Source of the DNA: Euleptes europaea
Lineage: Eukaryota; Chordata; Lepidosauria; Squamata; Sphaerodactylidae
DNA: 64,000 bases
Direction of reading: 5' to 3'
NCBI RefSeq assembly: GCF_029931775.1
Contig: NC_079318.1
Location: 52,586,659 to 52,650,658 of the forward strand
In this document: piece after piece, positions 13,501 to 51,514 of the stretch
Numbering within the stretch: the stretch's first letter is position 1
Layout: every line of letters starts with the position of its first letter
Translations under genes and position numbers: made by a program
Notes under the pieces: generated by a model
The model's database searches: none
Told to the model about the DNA's origin: nothing
The model's input: the letters and a program-made list of their open reading frames with translations, nothing else

Positions 13501-16500
13501 ACATCTAGAGTCTGGACTGGAACACAGGCTCTGGAAAATGGCCTTTCTGGATAACGACCCCTCCAAACACAGCAACACTACAATCTCACATAGCCAGGGC
13601 ATAATACTTTATGAAATGGTAGCTCTTCAAAGTTCCACCAGGGACCCATCCTTAAAGTATAAGGAAGATGTAGCAGTTCCTCTAGTAGTCTGATCCTTGA
13701 TGTTTGTGAGTGCAAGTTGACAAGCCAACAGGTAACAGAAAGCACAAGCATCCCAATGTCACTGTCTTTGTGAAGAAACACATTTGTCTTTTGGTGTGGC
13801 TATTGCCTTAATAAAAATATTTTTCCCTGTGGAGACAGAATGAGGAGGGACAGAAAACACGCTAGCTGCCATCTTTTGATCCTGGACAGAAAACTGATAG
13901 GTTTCCATCCTGGATAAGGTGAAAATAGGAGGCAGTTATAAGCACCATTTTCACTTTCTGCATTCTACAGGTTTAGGTTGGTTGGGTCCTGTGGCCAAGA
14001 CCACGAAACCTAAACAGCAGTAGAAACTGCTATAGACATAATAACATTCTGAGACCTCAGAGGTAGAAGCCAAGGCTAGAACTGTAAACAGCATGGGGCT
14101 TGGGTCTGAAGGATGTTTCTTTACTCTCAGTTGGGGGGGGGCACTTTGGCTCATCAGAAGGTTATTAGACAATGGATCTAAAGAACCTCAGTCCCAGCAG
14201 CAAGCCTGTCCTTTTGGGATTTAGAGGTCTGTGTCAACCAAGAGGCTAGCGCTAATCCTCAGAAGTCAATTGTGCAACAGAGTTAGCAAAACAGAGCAGT
14301 AGTACTAGAGCTCAAAGCTGATTTGGGGGGGGGGGTCCCAGACAATTATGTCACATTCATCTATCTAAGTCAATATTTTACATAGTGTTCCTCTCCAAAA
14401 CAAACAACAGTAACTAACTATATCTATCCAAAATGAGCAACATACCCTCTCCCTGAGATTTCTATCCTGGAAAAACCCAAAATGTGGACATGGCCGAATA
14501 AGCTAAAAACCAACTATTCAAAAGAAATAACAAAATAAAAAAACAAGGCTCAGAGAAGCTGCTTTCATAGCAGTCAGAATAAGAGAACTGAGTCGCACTT
14601 TGGAGTACGTATAGAGGATGTATTTTCCTAGTTGACAAGAGCTCTAGAAAATTCTATGGATGCTTTTATGGAGCTGCAGAACCCAACTCTGGTAATGCAG
14701 ACACCACAAACAAAATTTGTTCCCAGTCTATTACGGTGACAAACCAGATTTAATTGCCTCATCTATACAATAACAAGGCTCATTTCGTTCCTCTAAAGTG
14801 TCTGCTCGCCATTCTTCCCTATGCTAGCAAATTCAAAACACTGCAATACTCTCATATCAATTACATACCTCTAACAAATGTTAGAGCTGGTAAGCTGCCT
14901 AACTCTGGAAGAGACCCCTTGTTTTCAATCACAAAAATAATACAAATTAAGAGATACCCTATGGGATGATCTGGGTCAACCTCCTGACCCAATCTTTTCT
15001 TTAAAGCTACAAGTCTGTCCAAAATGGTATCAGGAAAGTGGTAGAACTGCTCTGCTTGATATGTACTCTTAATATATTTTGTTACAATGATTACTACTTT
15101 TAAAAATGAGGGCAATATTAACAGGGAACAGCAAGGCTATAATCACTTTCTCTCCCAGATAATGAAGGAAACTGCCGTCAACAGGATACTTGGCATGCTG
15201 GATAGCTATACCATTTACCCTACTGAGAGACTGAGACAGGTTACCATTGTAAATACTAAAATCTATGCTGTAAAATATACTGTAAGATACTAACACATTT
15301 TGTACAATGGATGTGTTTCAGTATCTCCCTCTTCATTTTAATTCCTCCATTTTTCAAAGCTATGGATCATGATCCAGCTCAAGTTAAGAACTTAATTCCC
15401 ACCGATGTTGATGGGACTGTCAGTTTTGCGCTTGAATTTCTCCCAGTGAACTGATTTTAAAGTGTTGTACTTCATTCATACATTTCTATCCCGCTTTCCC
15501 CCATGGCTCGAGCAGGCTTTGTCTGAATAATGATTCTTACCCTCGAATTACTGAACAAAGGTGTTAGAGAAGTAACATGTACATACCGTCACAAGGCTTA
15601 CTTCCCTACTAAGGTCAGCAAGTCGGAATGTTTCTGAAATATTCTGGGTGTATTTAAGAACCAGACTAGCAGCACCAGTGGGTTCAGCAAAAGCAGCATT
15701 TTGACTTTCCATTTAAAGCTAACCAGTATTTACTTCCCGGCAAGCTGTATTCAAGTGATACAGTAACACATTTAAACATTTTCTACTAACATTTTCACAC
15801 AGACAGGTAGCAAGCATGGGCACGTTTCCATCAAATCAGCAAACAGCAGACTGAACACGTGCAACAGCATTTTCCTTTAAAAAGTAAGAGGGCACAGATG
15901 AGACCCTAAACAGCCATGCTTTACATGATTCAGTAGGAAAAGGCACAGTATTCTTGTAAACCAGCTTGCCTCCTGATCATCTGACAGAGCCCAGTGTATA
16001 CTCTTACACTTTTCCCCCTCTCTTCCTTCTTACATCTACATTGCACTGATATCTTAAACACACAAGTAGGAACACAAGAGAAAACAGCTGCAGACAGGCA
16101 GATGGTGTGTGTTTGGTTGTTTTTGTTTTAGCTAATCACATACTACAAAACATACCTGTCCCTCACTTAAAATCCAAGCAAAAAATTCAGGATAGATGAA
16201 GCTCTAAGAGACTTGGAACTCAAAAAAAAAAAAAAAAAAAAAACCTTTATCTTCACATATCTAGACTACATAACTGTCATATATTTCCAAGAAATATCAT
16301 GAGCTTCTGCAGATAATCTGTGGTTGGATAACAAAGAGGTCTCAGAAATTGTAGTTGTTTCAAAGCCAACAGAAATGACAAATGCAGTTCACAGTTTGGA
16401 CATTCAAAACCTGTTCGTGTACTGTGTGTTGAGCTAGAAGCAATCCTCCTCCTATAGAAGGAGCTATTTAAAAATATCACATTTACAGTAAAAAGAAAAC

Positions 16501-19500
16501 CACACATCTTTCATTTATACCAGTCTGTTCTGTGCACACTTTCAACATAAAGGATGCCAATTGTAGATTAGCTAGTTGTGCCGACTTTCATTACAACCTC
16601 TTGCCCCTGTGCCATAGCATTTGAATTGTTTTACTGTCTTTTCTCAAAGTGCACAGCTTCTAGAAATGGAATGTCAAAATTCAGGGACTCTGCTGGTGAA
16701 GCTTTTCTTTCTTTCTTTTTTTAAAAAAGGTTAAAACTATAAATAATAATTGCAAAGTTAAAATGTGCTGTCCATAGATTGTGTGTTCATGTGTGTTCAC
16801 CTGCAGTTTACATGTAAGCAGCACTGCAGAATATCACCAGTAACTGGAATCCCTTATTACTTTCAGGCATAAAGTCCTCACAATTACTTATCAAGCTGCT
16901 TCCACCTGGTGTAACATGACATTTGTGAGTGTCCATGGATCTCAGTCTCAAATTTTTGAGCAGGATGGGCTTTGTGATGCAGTTTTACTCTGTTCATTTT
17001 CTGTAGGGCTCTCAGCAGACACCTGAGTGGGAAATCAAAACGATAGATGATTATAATCAACCATACTAAAAGTTGTAATGGAACTGATTCAAGGCGTTGG
17101 GAGGGTATACCAATCATAGCTTTATAAATAAGTTTCGTGGAAACGGGCAAGAAATATTAGAAAAATTTCTTCTCCCTCTTTGAATTAAAAATTGTTAAGA
17201 CTGCATAGAACACAAGCATCCGCATCTTTACTGCTCAGTCACCAGTCGTTCCATCTCAAAACTTTGTCAGTCAGCATCGCTACTAACAGATACACACAAG
17301 CAAGGACTTGCATAGGCTCACAGGGGAGTGGAAACTCCATTCTCCCCTCCCTTGCTGTTCCCAGTGGTCACCACTGTGATAAGCTCCCCCCTGCCGGCCT
17401 TGTGACGGGGGGTAGGGAGAGAGCTGGGACTGGCCTGAACAAAAAGTGCAACCGACCTGCTTCCCCCCCCCCTCCATACCTCTATGACCAGCTGGCCAGT
17501 GATAGAGATGAAGCTGGGAGCAGACAGCTTCTGTCCCAAGCCTCTCTCCCCCAGCCACCCAGCAGCAAGAGGCTAAGAATGCTTGAAGCAGAAAGCGTGC
17601 CCTGCTACTGTCCTCTAGTCATCACTGCTGCTTCTTCCTCTGTTCCCCACCTGCCCACACAGCAGCAGTGATTCTGCCGGTGCCACTAACATCCTGCTCC
17701 CCTGGTTACCTCTGCCTAATGTCTCCCCACCGCAGCAGCCTCCCCCTCCTCCTGGCAAGTTGCCTGTTTCTCTTCCCAGTCACAGCCCTCAATTGTCGCC
17801 TTCCTTCTTGCCTGCCCTGGCACTCTTTTTGGGGGGATTGTTATGCCACACTCAGAATGGTAGCTGCACTCTCACAATGTAGCATCATGAGACCTTTTTT
17901 TAGAGATTCCCCCCTTCCTTTAACTTCAACCATTTAGGACTTTAAAAAAAATCACCATTACTTTTTAAACATTTCAGATTTCGACTGTCTGTATAATGGC
18001 TCCATTGTGTGGACCCCATTTGCACTTGCATATGGCATCATGAAGATGAGCTCCACAACTCTGTGCCATAGTGTTGAGCCTCTAGGCACTTTTAGAATTC
18101 TGGGAAAGGGCAGAGGGCGCCGTCAGAAAGTGGCTGCGATGGAGGCTTTCCACTATTTTTTTAATTTTCTGAGGATGGGAGGCAACTATCATTTAAACAT
18201 ATTTGAGGGTACCTTCTGAGGAGAGTTGGTGCTGGATTTTTCCTCAGTCTTCTTCCCCATATATGTACACATTTTAAATTAAGTTTAATTAAACGTTCAA
18301 GAAAAATTGAAGATTTTCATTTCTGAAGGGAGCCAGGAAAACTTGTCGGTAATCATATTAATTGCCCAAACTTACTAATATTTATTCAATTAAAATAAAT
18401 TGTGGTGGGTGGCCTTGGTTACCGTCTGCAAATCTTTGTAGAATCAGGGACTCCAATAGGGTTAGGTGAACCTAACACTAGAGAGTCTATACACCTGTGT
18501 ACAATGGATTTTATTTTGAGAGCGTATTCTGGCTGTGGCAAGTGCTAAGCTTACATCCTCCATTCCCCTCCCTCATCTCTTCTCAATTACTTTCCATAGC
18601 AAGAATCCCACTTCCCGCCCTCTTCCTTTCTGATGGCAGTGGAGCTATTACTGTGGCTAAGTGGTTTCAAGTGCTCACAGACAACCCTAACAAAGACAAA
18701 ATGAGCCATGCTGTAAGCTCAGGTCCCCATTACCTTTTAAGTCACTGTTAATGCCGGGACCATGAAAGGCAGCTAGAAAGCATTCCCCTTCCCCAGGGCC
18801 AACCCCATTGCCACCAGTGCAACCTTTGCGTCTTCCTACTGCCTTCAGGGCACTTCAAAGCAGCTGGCAAAACTACAAGGAACTTAAACATGAATAAGGA
18901 AGGAACGTGGAAGAGGTCAGGCAGTGGGGCAGCAAGGAAGTAAACAGGTGCCAGGAAATACATTGGTGGGCATCATGTTGGAGTCTGCTGCCTTAGCCTA
19001 AAGGGATTACAGCAGTGATACTTGCTCTCTGGATCATGCAGAGCCGAACTGCAATGCCCATCACCCAAAAGAGCTAAGTGACTATTTTATACCCTGCACA
19101 TCACCCCAACACACACAAAAAATAAAACAGTTTTAATTAGCAGAGTACCTCTGAGCAGGTAGGGTTGTTTCTCCCCACCACTGTTGAAGCATAGCCAGCC
19201 CTTGTTATCTAGAATGAGGGGAAGGGCTGGCAAGTCAGACTTATGACAGAAAACAGCATGTCAACTTTCAAGCTCTCCAGAAGCCTTTATGAGACCAGAT
19301 GTTAAAAACATAAATCCTTCTCTATTAAAAGTTCCTTCAAATTTTATTGCACTTCTCCAGGAGAATGGGTGGGTTAGAACCTCCCTCCACGTTAAGTTAT
19401 CTGATTGCAAGGAGTTGTGTTTTATGAACAGGCATTCAACAGTGGTATGCCCCATACCATTACATCATTCAGCTGCATACATCTACATACAGAATCTCTA

Positions 19501-19970
19501 CATCTCCACCACCTTAATATGATAATCATGAAGTTGTGTTAAAAGTAAAACTTAGTTTAATCTTGAGCCCATAGTAGTGAAAAAATTATCCCAAATTCTG
19601 AACAAAATTGCCCACTTTCCTGGAACAGGTGCCATGGGGAACAGTGCTCAGAAGAACTGCATGTGGCATGCCAAAGAACCACTCAGTGGCTCAGGAACCA
19701 CATTTATCACTGGACTACAAAAGTGTAATATGCTAGGCAAGATTTAAAATCAACAGCAGGAGGCTAGAGTCAAGAATTCAAAAGTAAAAGAATAGGTTTG
19801 GGCAGCAGGAGGAGAAATGATCTACTAGTGCTGATATCACACACACAAGTCTAAGATTGCAGGTTCTCCACATGATCCTTATCTTCCATTCCAATGACCA
19901 GAGGTACTTCTTCCATTGAGGCTGGCAAAGTAGTTCAGGAGAAAAGGCGGGGAAATTGCAGTCATATCAG
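10531..19970. other. Long gene-poor stretch downstream of FLVCR1 exon 9
   Basis: Mostly unique AT-rich DNA with few recognisable repeats, compared with the repeat-dense flanks. It includes a poly-A run near 16230, G runs near 14130 and 14320, and a somewhat GC-richer part at 17330-17830. By position it should contain the missing last FLVCR1 exon and its 3' UTR (minus strand), but I could not identify them. Confidence 0.35.
19606..19712. repeat. Short dispersed repeat, inverted relative to the copy at 53.85 kb
   Basis: GCCCACTTTCCTGGAACAGG through CACTCAGTGGCTCAGG matches 53850-53945 in reverse complement with moderate divergence. Family unknown. Confidence 0.5.
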
Positions 19971-19973
19971 ACA

Positions 19974-20185
19974 TATGGGGAGGAGCTGTGACTCAGTGGG
20001 AGAGCCTCTGCTCTGCAGAAGATTCAGTCCCCAGCATCTCCAGTTAAAAGGACAAGACAGTAAGTGATGGGAAAGACCTCTCCCTGAGACCCTAGAAAGC
20101 TGCTGCCAGTCTGAGTAGATAATACTGACTTGGTTGGACCAATGGACTAATTCAAAAGAAAGCAGCTTTGTGTGTGAGAGAGACA
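19974..20185 (+). mobile_element. tRNA-derived SINE
   Basis: A-box-like CTGTGACTCAGTGGGAGAGC, a degraded B box (AGATTCAGTCCCC), then CATCTCCAGTTAAAAGGAC and CTGCCAGTCTGAGTAGATAA. A partial inverted copy lies at 43200-43365. Confidence 0.75.
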
Positions 20186-20462
20186 CATTATCGAATATAA
20201 CAGCAACAAGTAATTTTATTTAATGTTTTTAAAGGAAACATCATATGAAGGGATCTAAGAGGATGCCAGCTTCCAAGTGAAATACAGTACACATTCTAAA
20301 ATGTTACTTAAATTTCTTTTCATTTCATTAACTAGCGCAAGCTTAATTTAGTGCAATCTGCTACTCTGCCAGAGCAACCAAAACCACACTACTGTTGTGT
20401 TCAGTAGTCTTATGTCCTGCATCAGGTATTAGTAAATAATTATGCCAGCAAAGACTACTTAC

Positions 20463-46335
<25,873 letters not shown>

Positions 46336-46900
46336 CGCCACACCTGTATTATGCCCCGCCTCCACAGCCCAGGTGCTTAATTGTGGAGTGTGGCCACCCA
46401 GCCTACGGGGTCCCCCTTGCCCAGAAAGCTCCGCAGCCTGCAGTCCGGCTCCACAAAGGGCTCCTGAATCTCTCCCCACCCCCAAGGCACCACCCCCTTT
46501 GGGATGGCGCGCGCCCTTCTGCACCCAGCGGCCTCTTCCCCGAGGCGCAATCCCGCCCTCAAGGTCACCCCAGACCTTACCGGCGCCACGCCCGGCGCCC
46601 CCCACCCAAAGGCAAGTCAGCCCCCCAAGCTCCAAACGCCCCTTAGCTCCGCCCCCTGCAACTATCAATGAGCTAACACGACCCCTCCCTGCCTGTTCCA
46701 AATTGGGGAGGGGTGGGGAACGGCGACACGCGCTTCTCGGGCTCCTCTCGGCGATGATGACAGCAGCCGGCTTTCGCATGCGCAGAGAAGAGCGCTCGGC
46801 CCACGCCCCTAGGCCGCTCCCTCAGCCAATGCGAAGAGCGAAAGCATCCGCGCGCTAACTCTCGTCCAATCACGGGAAGGAGGGCTCGGCTCTGTGTCAG
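46336..46900 (-). promoter_or_regulatory. CpG-rich FLVCR1 promoter and 5' UTR zone
   Basis: GC- and CpG-rich sequence continuous with exon 1, unlike the AT-rich surroundings. It holds a palindromic NRF1-type site at 46775-46784 (CGCATGCGCA) and CCAAT boxes at 46826-46830 and 46866-46870 (plus strand). No TATA box was evident. The transcription start was not determined; it is probably between about 46350 and 46850. The zone could also start a divergent noncoding transcript, as CpG promoters often do. Confidence 0.65.
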
Positions 46901-46910
46901 GAAACCGGAG

Positions 46911-47157
46911 TAGAAAAGGGGCAAGAGTCCAGTAGCACCTGAAAGACTAACAAGAATATTTTCTGGCAGGGTAGGAGCTTTCGTGAGCCACAGGCTCTTT
47001 TCTACTACTGCAGATCTGAAGAAGTGAGCTGTGGCTCACGAAAGCTCCTACCCTGCCAGAAAGTATTTTTGTTAGTCTTTCAGGTGCTCCTGGACTCTTG
47101 CCCCTTTTCTACTACTGCAGACAGACTAACACGGCGACCCACTGTGAATTATCTTCA
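46911..47157. mobile_element. Inverted-repeat element flanked by a 12-bp direct repeat
   Basis: Arms 46909-46992 and 47030-47113 (84 bp each) pair as a hairpin with about 37 nt between. Text TGGCTCACGAAAGCTCCTAC marks the same family as 574-1172 and the fragment at 47415-47478. AGGAAACCGGAG stands at 46899-46910 and again at 47158-47169, a probable target duplication. It lies about 570 bp upstream of the FLVCR1 start codon. Confidence 0.8.
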
Positions 47158-47414
47158 AGGAAACCGGAGGTGGGCTAGGGGACACAGGGGGGGGGGCTTG
47201 TTTCACACACACCCCTCTATTCGCTCTGGCAGGTACGTGGCGGGAGATCCTGTCTCTCTCTCCTTGCCCTGAGCCCTGTGAACGCGTTTAATTCTCATCT
47301 GGTTTGGGAATGCTGCTTTGTCTATCCCATGCACGTTCCCCTCTGATACTATAAACACATCTGAGCCACTTCAGGGAAAACTGATGATATCAAAAAACAA
47401 GATTCAGGTAATAG

Positions 47415-47478
47415 CTAAAGCTCGTACCCTGCCAGAAATTTTGTTAGCCTTTAAGGTGCTACTGGACTCTTCCAAATA
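47415..47478. repeat. Fragment of the same inverted-repeat family
   Basis: AAAGCTCGTACCCTGCCAGA through AAGGTGCTACTGGACTCTT. Confidence 0.75.
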
Positions 47479-47734
47479 TTTTTTTTTTTAATTTTGCACG
47501 CTGAACTGTCATTCCAGAAGTGTCTGCGAAGCCGGCGCAGACCTGCTTCCTGTTACAAATGCAAACTTAATGTTTATCTTAATGTGAACTTTTGTGTTTG
47601 CTGGCAAAGAATCGCCCTCAAGGAACAAAGCAAAACAACAGAGGAGCATTAGCTATGCATATGTTAATAATACAATATAAACATACAGCTGTTACCAAAG
47701 CTCATCCAAAATATACAGCTAATGGCACAAAAAT

Positions 47735-48200
47735 AAACATAATAATAATAGTGTACTTATTTAAAGCATGTACTGGCAAGGATTGATTTGTTCATATATA
47801 TATATATTTAGTTAAACAGCACTATTTGTCTTCAATATGTTTGTGTATACATTAGCTTCTTCCAAAAAACAGCCACGTAATATTTACAATTCAGTTTCTT
47901 ATACAGCTCACAAATCCAGTGCAAAATGTAACATTTGAATTGTTTGAATCTCGCCTAGCGGGAGAGATTGTAATGAGAGAGTCAAACAATTCAAATGTTA
48001 CATTTTGCATTGAATTTGTGAGCTGTATAAGAAACCGCATTGTAAATATTACATGGCTGTTTTTTTGGAAGAAGCTAATGTATATACAAACATATTGAAG
48101 ACAAATAGTGCTGTTTAACTAAAATATATATATATGGACAAATCAATCCTTGCCAGTGCATGCTTTGAATAAGTACACTATTATCATTATGCTTATGTTC
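47735..48200. repeat. Large foldback, arms over 200 bp
   Basis: Left arm about 47735-47947, right arm about 47982-48200, roughly 93% alike by eye, with a 34-nt centre (TCTCGCCTAGCGGGAGAGA inside). AT-rich. Open frames across it are not genes. Confidence 0.92.
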
Positions 48201-48709
48201 ATGGTTTCTGCAAACAGGAACAAAGGAGCAGGTGAGTGTGGGGGGAGCGGAACTTCTCCTTTTGCGTCGGGACCGTGAAAGGGTATTTTTAAAGGCGCAT
48301 TTTAAAAAAGAGGTTTGAGCGAGCATCAAAATTGACCATGCAAAAATGACCCTAGTGACAGACTTAACACGGCTGCCCAACATAATAACTGCACACTCTT
48401 GAGCTCTCCAGGGCAGCCTCACTTTGCTGCGCACCAGAACACAGCTATCTGCTTTAGTCCACTTGTGGGGATGATATACCTCCCAAAAGTTAAGAGTTTT
48501 GCTTACATTGTAATTATAAAAGTGGGAACCCACGAGGACTTGTGGGAAGCATCTCATTTCCCTGTCCCCCACTATTTCCTCAGTCCCTTTCCTGAAAGCC
48601 ACCCATAGCCTCTCACCTTTCCCTGATTCCTTCTCTCCTAGGGTAGTGCCTGGAGATTTCCGAGAATCAAAACGGATCTCCCAACTACAGAGATCAGATC
48701 CCCCTTAGA

Positions 48710-49045
48710 ACTGCCAGGTCCAGGTTGAGAAATTCCAGGAGATTTGGGTGGGGGGAGGTTTGGGGAGGGATGTGACCTCTGCAGGATATAATACGAAAGT
48801 CCACCCTTCAGAGAAGCCATTTTCTCCAGGGGAACTGATCTGTGTCATCTGAAGATCAACTGTAATTCGTGGTGATCTCCACCCCCACCTGGAGGCTGTC
48901 AACCCTAGTTTCCCTGAAGAAAATGGCTGCTTTGGAAGGTGGAATCTATGGCATTATGTTCTTCTGAGATCCCACCCCTCCCCACCCTCCTAAGGCTCCA
49001 CCCCAAAATCTCCAGGTATTTCCTATCCTGAAGTTGGGAATCCTG
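48710..49045. mobile_element. Old hAT-like MITE copies, two in opposite orientation
   Basis: Text 48710-48908 ends GTCAACCCTAG. 48909-49045 repeats the core in the other direction (AAAATGGCTGCTTTGGAAGG). Confidence 0.6.
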
Positions 49046-49149
49046 TCTCCTTCCCACCCACCGGCCAACCTACCTGTACCTGCCCCTTTGTCTTAAACTT
49101 CACACTCATACACATAGCTTCTACCTTGGAAACCTACAGTCTTTCTCCA

Positions 49150-49335
49150 CAGTGGGGACCAAAGCAGCTCACATTAATCTCTTCTCCTCCTTTTTATCCA
49201 TACAACAACCCTGTGAGGTAGGTTAGACTGAAAGTACGTGGCCGGTCCAAAATCATCCAGTGAGCTTCCACAGCAAGATTGGGATTCAAACCTGGGTCTC
49301 CCAGATCCTACTCTGAAGCTCTAACTGCCAGTTGC
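49150..49335. mobile_element. MIR-like SINE
   Basis: ACAACCCTGTGAGGTAGGTT, then a segment resembling MIR (CATCCAGTGAGCTTCCACAG, GGATTCAAACCTGGGTCTCC). Confidence 0.6.
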
Positions 49336-49784
49336 CCGGTGGGTGCTGCCAGGCCCGGCCCAATGAGTCCTCTCTCAAAGGCTAAAAAAGTCCTGAAAGG
49401 GGCCCTGCCTCCTCACACTGCTTTTTACTGACAGAAACCAAGGCTGGAGCTGGCTAGCAAACTGTTGTGGTTGCCTAGCAATGGTCATTGAGGGCATCCA
49501 TGGCTTAAGGCTATATACACTCCTTTTCTCATTTTAGGATTTTTTAAAAACTCCCCACTGTTTGTTTGTTTGTTTGTTTTAGATTTCAGATTTTTCTGCA
49601 CACCTGGGACATTGTTTTAGGTTTATAGGAAGATCCTTCTTGTCCATTCACTCCTCCAGTCTCCAGAGTTAAGTATTCTCAGATCTGGCCAGGTTGAGAA
49701 TTAGAATATACAAGTGGAAACCCACAAGGACTTGCAGGATGCATCTCGTTTCTCACTCTCACACTATTTTCTCTTTCCCTTCTC

Positions 49785-49918
49785 TGAAACACAGGCAAGA
49801 TAATGCTGCTGCAGTCATTTTGTTTGTGGGCTTCATAGGGGCACCTGGTTGGCCACTGTGTGAACAGACTGCTGGACTTGATGGACCTTGGTCTATCCAG
49901 GATGGCTTTTCTTATTAA
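49785..49918 (+). mobile_element. CR1 LINE 3' end
   Basis: GGCACCTGGTTGGCCACTGT through GGACTTGATGGACCTTGGTC. Confidence 0.85.
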
Positions 49919-50271
49919 AGCTCCATAGCCTCGCCCTTTTTCCTGCTTCTTTCTTCCCTTCCCACCCAACAGCCAAGCTACATTTATCTGCCCCTCTGTC
50001 TTCAGCTTCCGCACCCTAGCAGCCTCTACTGAGAAAAACTATGGCACAGTTGTATGATGTTGGCCACTGAGCAGGGCCCACTTCAATAGTAGGGAACTCT
50101 CAAGGACTTGTGGGTGGGCACCAAGCTTTCCCCTGTTTTCCCCTCCCCATACTATTTCCTCTTTCCCTCCTCCTGGCAACTCCCATATCCTCTCCCTGCC
50201 TCATTCTCTGCTTCTCAGCCATTCAACTACCTACCTTTCATCTGCCTCCCATTTTCAGCTGTATTTATTTA

Positions 50272-50482
50272 CTTTATTTCTCCACAGTGGGTACCAAAGC
50301 AGCTTACGTTATTTTCCTCTCCTCCTTTTTATCCATACAACAATCCTGTGAGGTAGGTTAGGCCAAAAGTGTGTGGCTGGTCCAAAATCACCCAGTGAGC
50401 TTCTGCAGCAAGATGGGGATTCAAACATGGGTCTCCCAGACCCTACTCTGAAGCTCTAACGGCTACACCACACTGGCTTTCA
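50272..50482. mobile_element. MIR-like SINE
   Basis: Second copy, in unit C of the tandem duplication, with the same landmarks and CTACACCACACTGGCTTTC at the end. Confidence 0.6.
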
Positions 50483-50534
50483 TAGGGTGGCTGCTGTTGA
50501 ACAGTAGCAAGCAGCCAGTCCTAGTTGCTTCCAG

Positions 50535-50717
50535 GTCTAATGTTGCCAACTTCCAAGTGGGACATGGGGATCTCCCAGATTTGCAACTGAACTCCAGATG
50601 ACAGAGATCTGTTCCCTAAGGAACAGCTTAGGCCTCTCCCACTCCCAAACTCTGCCCTCCTCAGACTCCACCACAAATTCGCCAGGAATTTTCCAACCTG
50701 GAACTAGCAACCCTAAT
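50535..50717. mobile_element. Old hAT-like MITE
   Basis: GTTGCCAACTTCCAAGTGGG to AACTAGCAACCCTA; heavily diverged core. Confidence 0.55.
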
Positions 50718-51514
50718 CAGACCTAGCCCCAATGAGTTCTCACCTAAAGGCCAAAAATATGCCTGGAAAGGACCCTATCCTCTCTCCCTGCCTTTTTACT
50801 AACAGAAACCCAGCCTGGAATACCGTGACTGCCTAGCAGCAGCCACTGAGGAAATCCATTGTTTAAAGCTACAGGTGCTCCTTTTATTGTTTTTTGGGGG
50901 TTTTAAGCCCCCCAGTGTTTTAGTGTTTTTTGTTTGGTTTTATGTCTTTCTGCAAACCTGGGGCCTTTTTTAGGTTTGTAGAAAGATCTACCTTGCCATT
51001 TCACAGCTCCAGTCACCGAATTTATTTATCTTCAGATTTGGCCAACTTCACTACTAGTATAAAGATTCCTGTCAGAGCAACTGTTACATGGGAGTTAGCC
51101 ACTATTCAAAATGCAGCATGCAAGCTTTCCAGTTACATCATCAGCCCCTTTTTCAGAATGAAAAGGGAGAAACGGAAGGAAAGAAAATAACAATACTCTA
51201 CTCTCCCACTTGACACCTATGTGGCTCCACCTTTTTCTTTTCAAAGCTCTTTTTAAAACCACATTATAAAACTTCTCACGGGGGGGGGGATTGCAGCTTT
51301 GGGGGAGGATAGTCTGGGAAAACAGGAAGGAAAAGGACCTGGGCCTCCAGTTCTGTGGCTGTAATGTGATTTTAAGGCTTATCTTGTATTTGGTCCTAAG
51401 AACAACATTAAAAATCCTTTTTGTTGTTGCTCAGTGAAATCATTAGAGTTTCCCACTACTTCCTTTCAATTGCCTGATGGTTAGAAGATGAATAGAATCT
51501 GTCTTTATGTAGCT

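Larger units (their letters stand above)
48525..51020. repeat. Diverged tandem duplication, three units
   Basis: Unit A about 48525-49670, partial unit B about 49700-50040, unit C about 50090-51020. Shared landmarks in order: CACGAGGACTTGTGGGA-type start, CTATTTCCTC, MIR-like SINE with TACAACAACCCTGTGAGGTA, CCCAATGAGTCCTCTC, and TTTAGGTTTATAGGAAGATC-type end. Unit B carries a CR1 insertion; A and C carry old MITE copies. Confidence 0.7.

Noticed and set aside
17192-17671. 159-codon open frame in a somewhat GC-richer stretch
   Set aside because: No conserved motif, overlapped by other frames, no splice or promoter context.
19862-19930. Candidate last exon of FLVCR1 (minus strand): good pyrimidine tract and CAG acceptor, then EEVPLVIGMEDKDHVENLQS and a stop
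   Set aside because: Needs a phase-1 donor, but exon 9 ends in phase 0, and the peptide does not resemble the tail I remember for FLVCR1.
20361-20462. Read-through of exon 9 frame to a stop
   Set aside because: It runs across a consensus GTAAGT donor and the peptide shows no convincing family likeness. It could be an alternative end but is not supported.
48075-48602. 175-codon minus-strand open frame
   Set aside because: Half of it lies in the foldback arm, and the rest has no recognisable domain.
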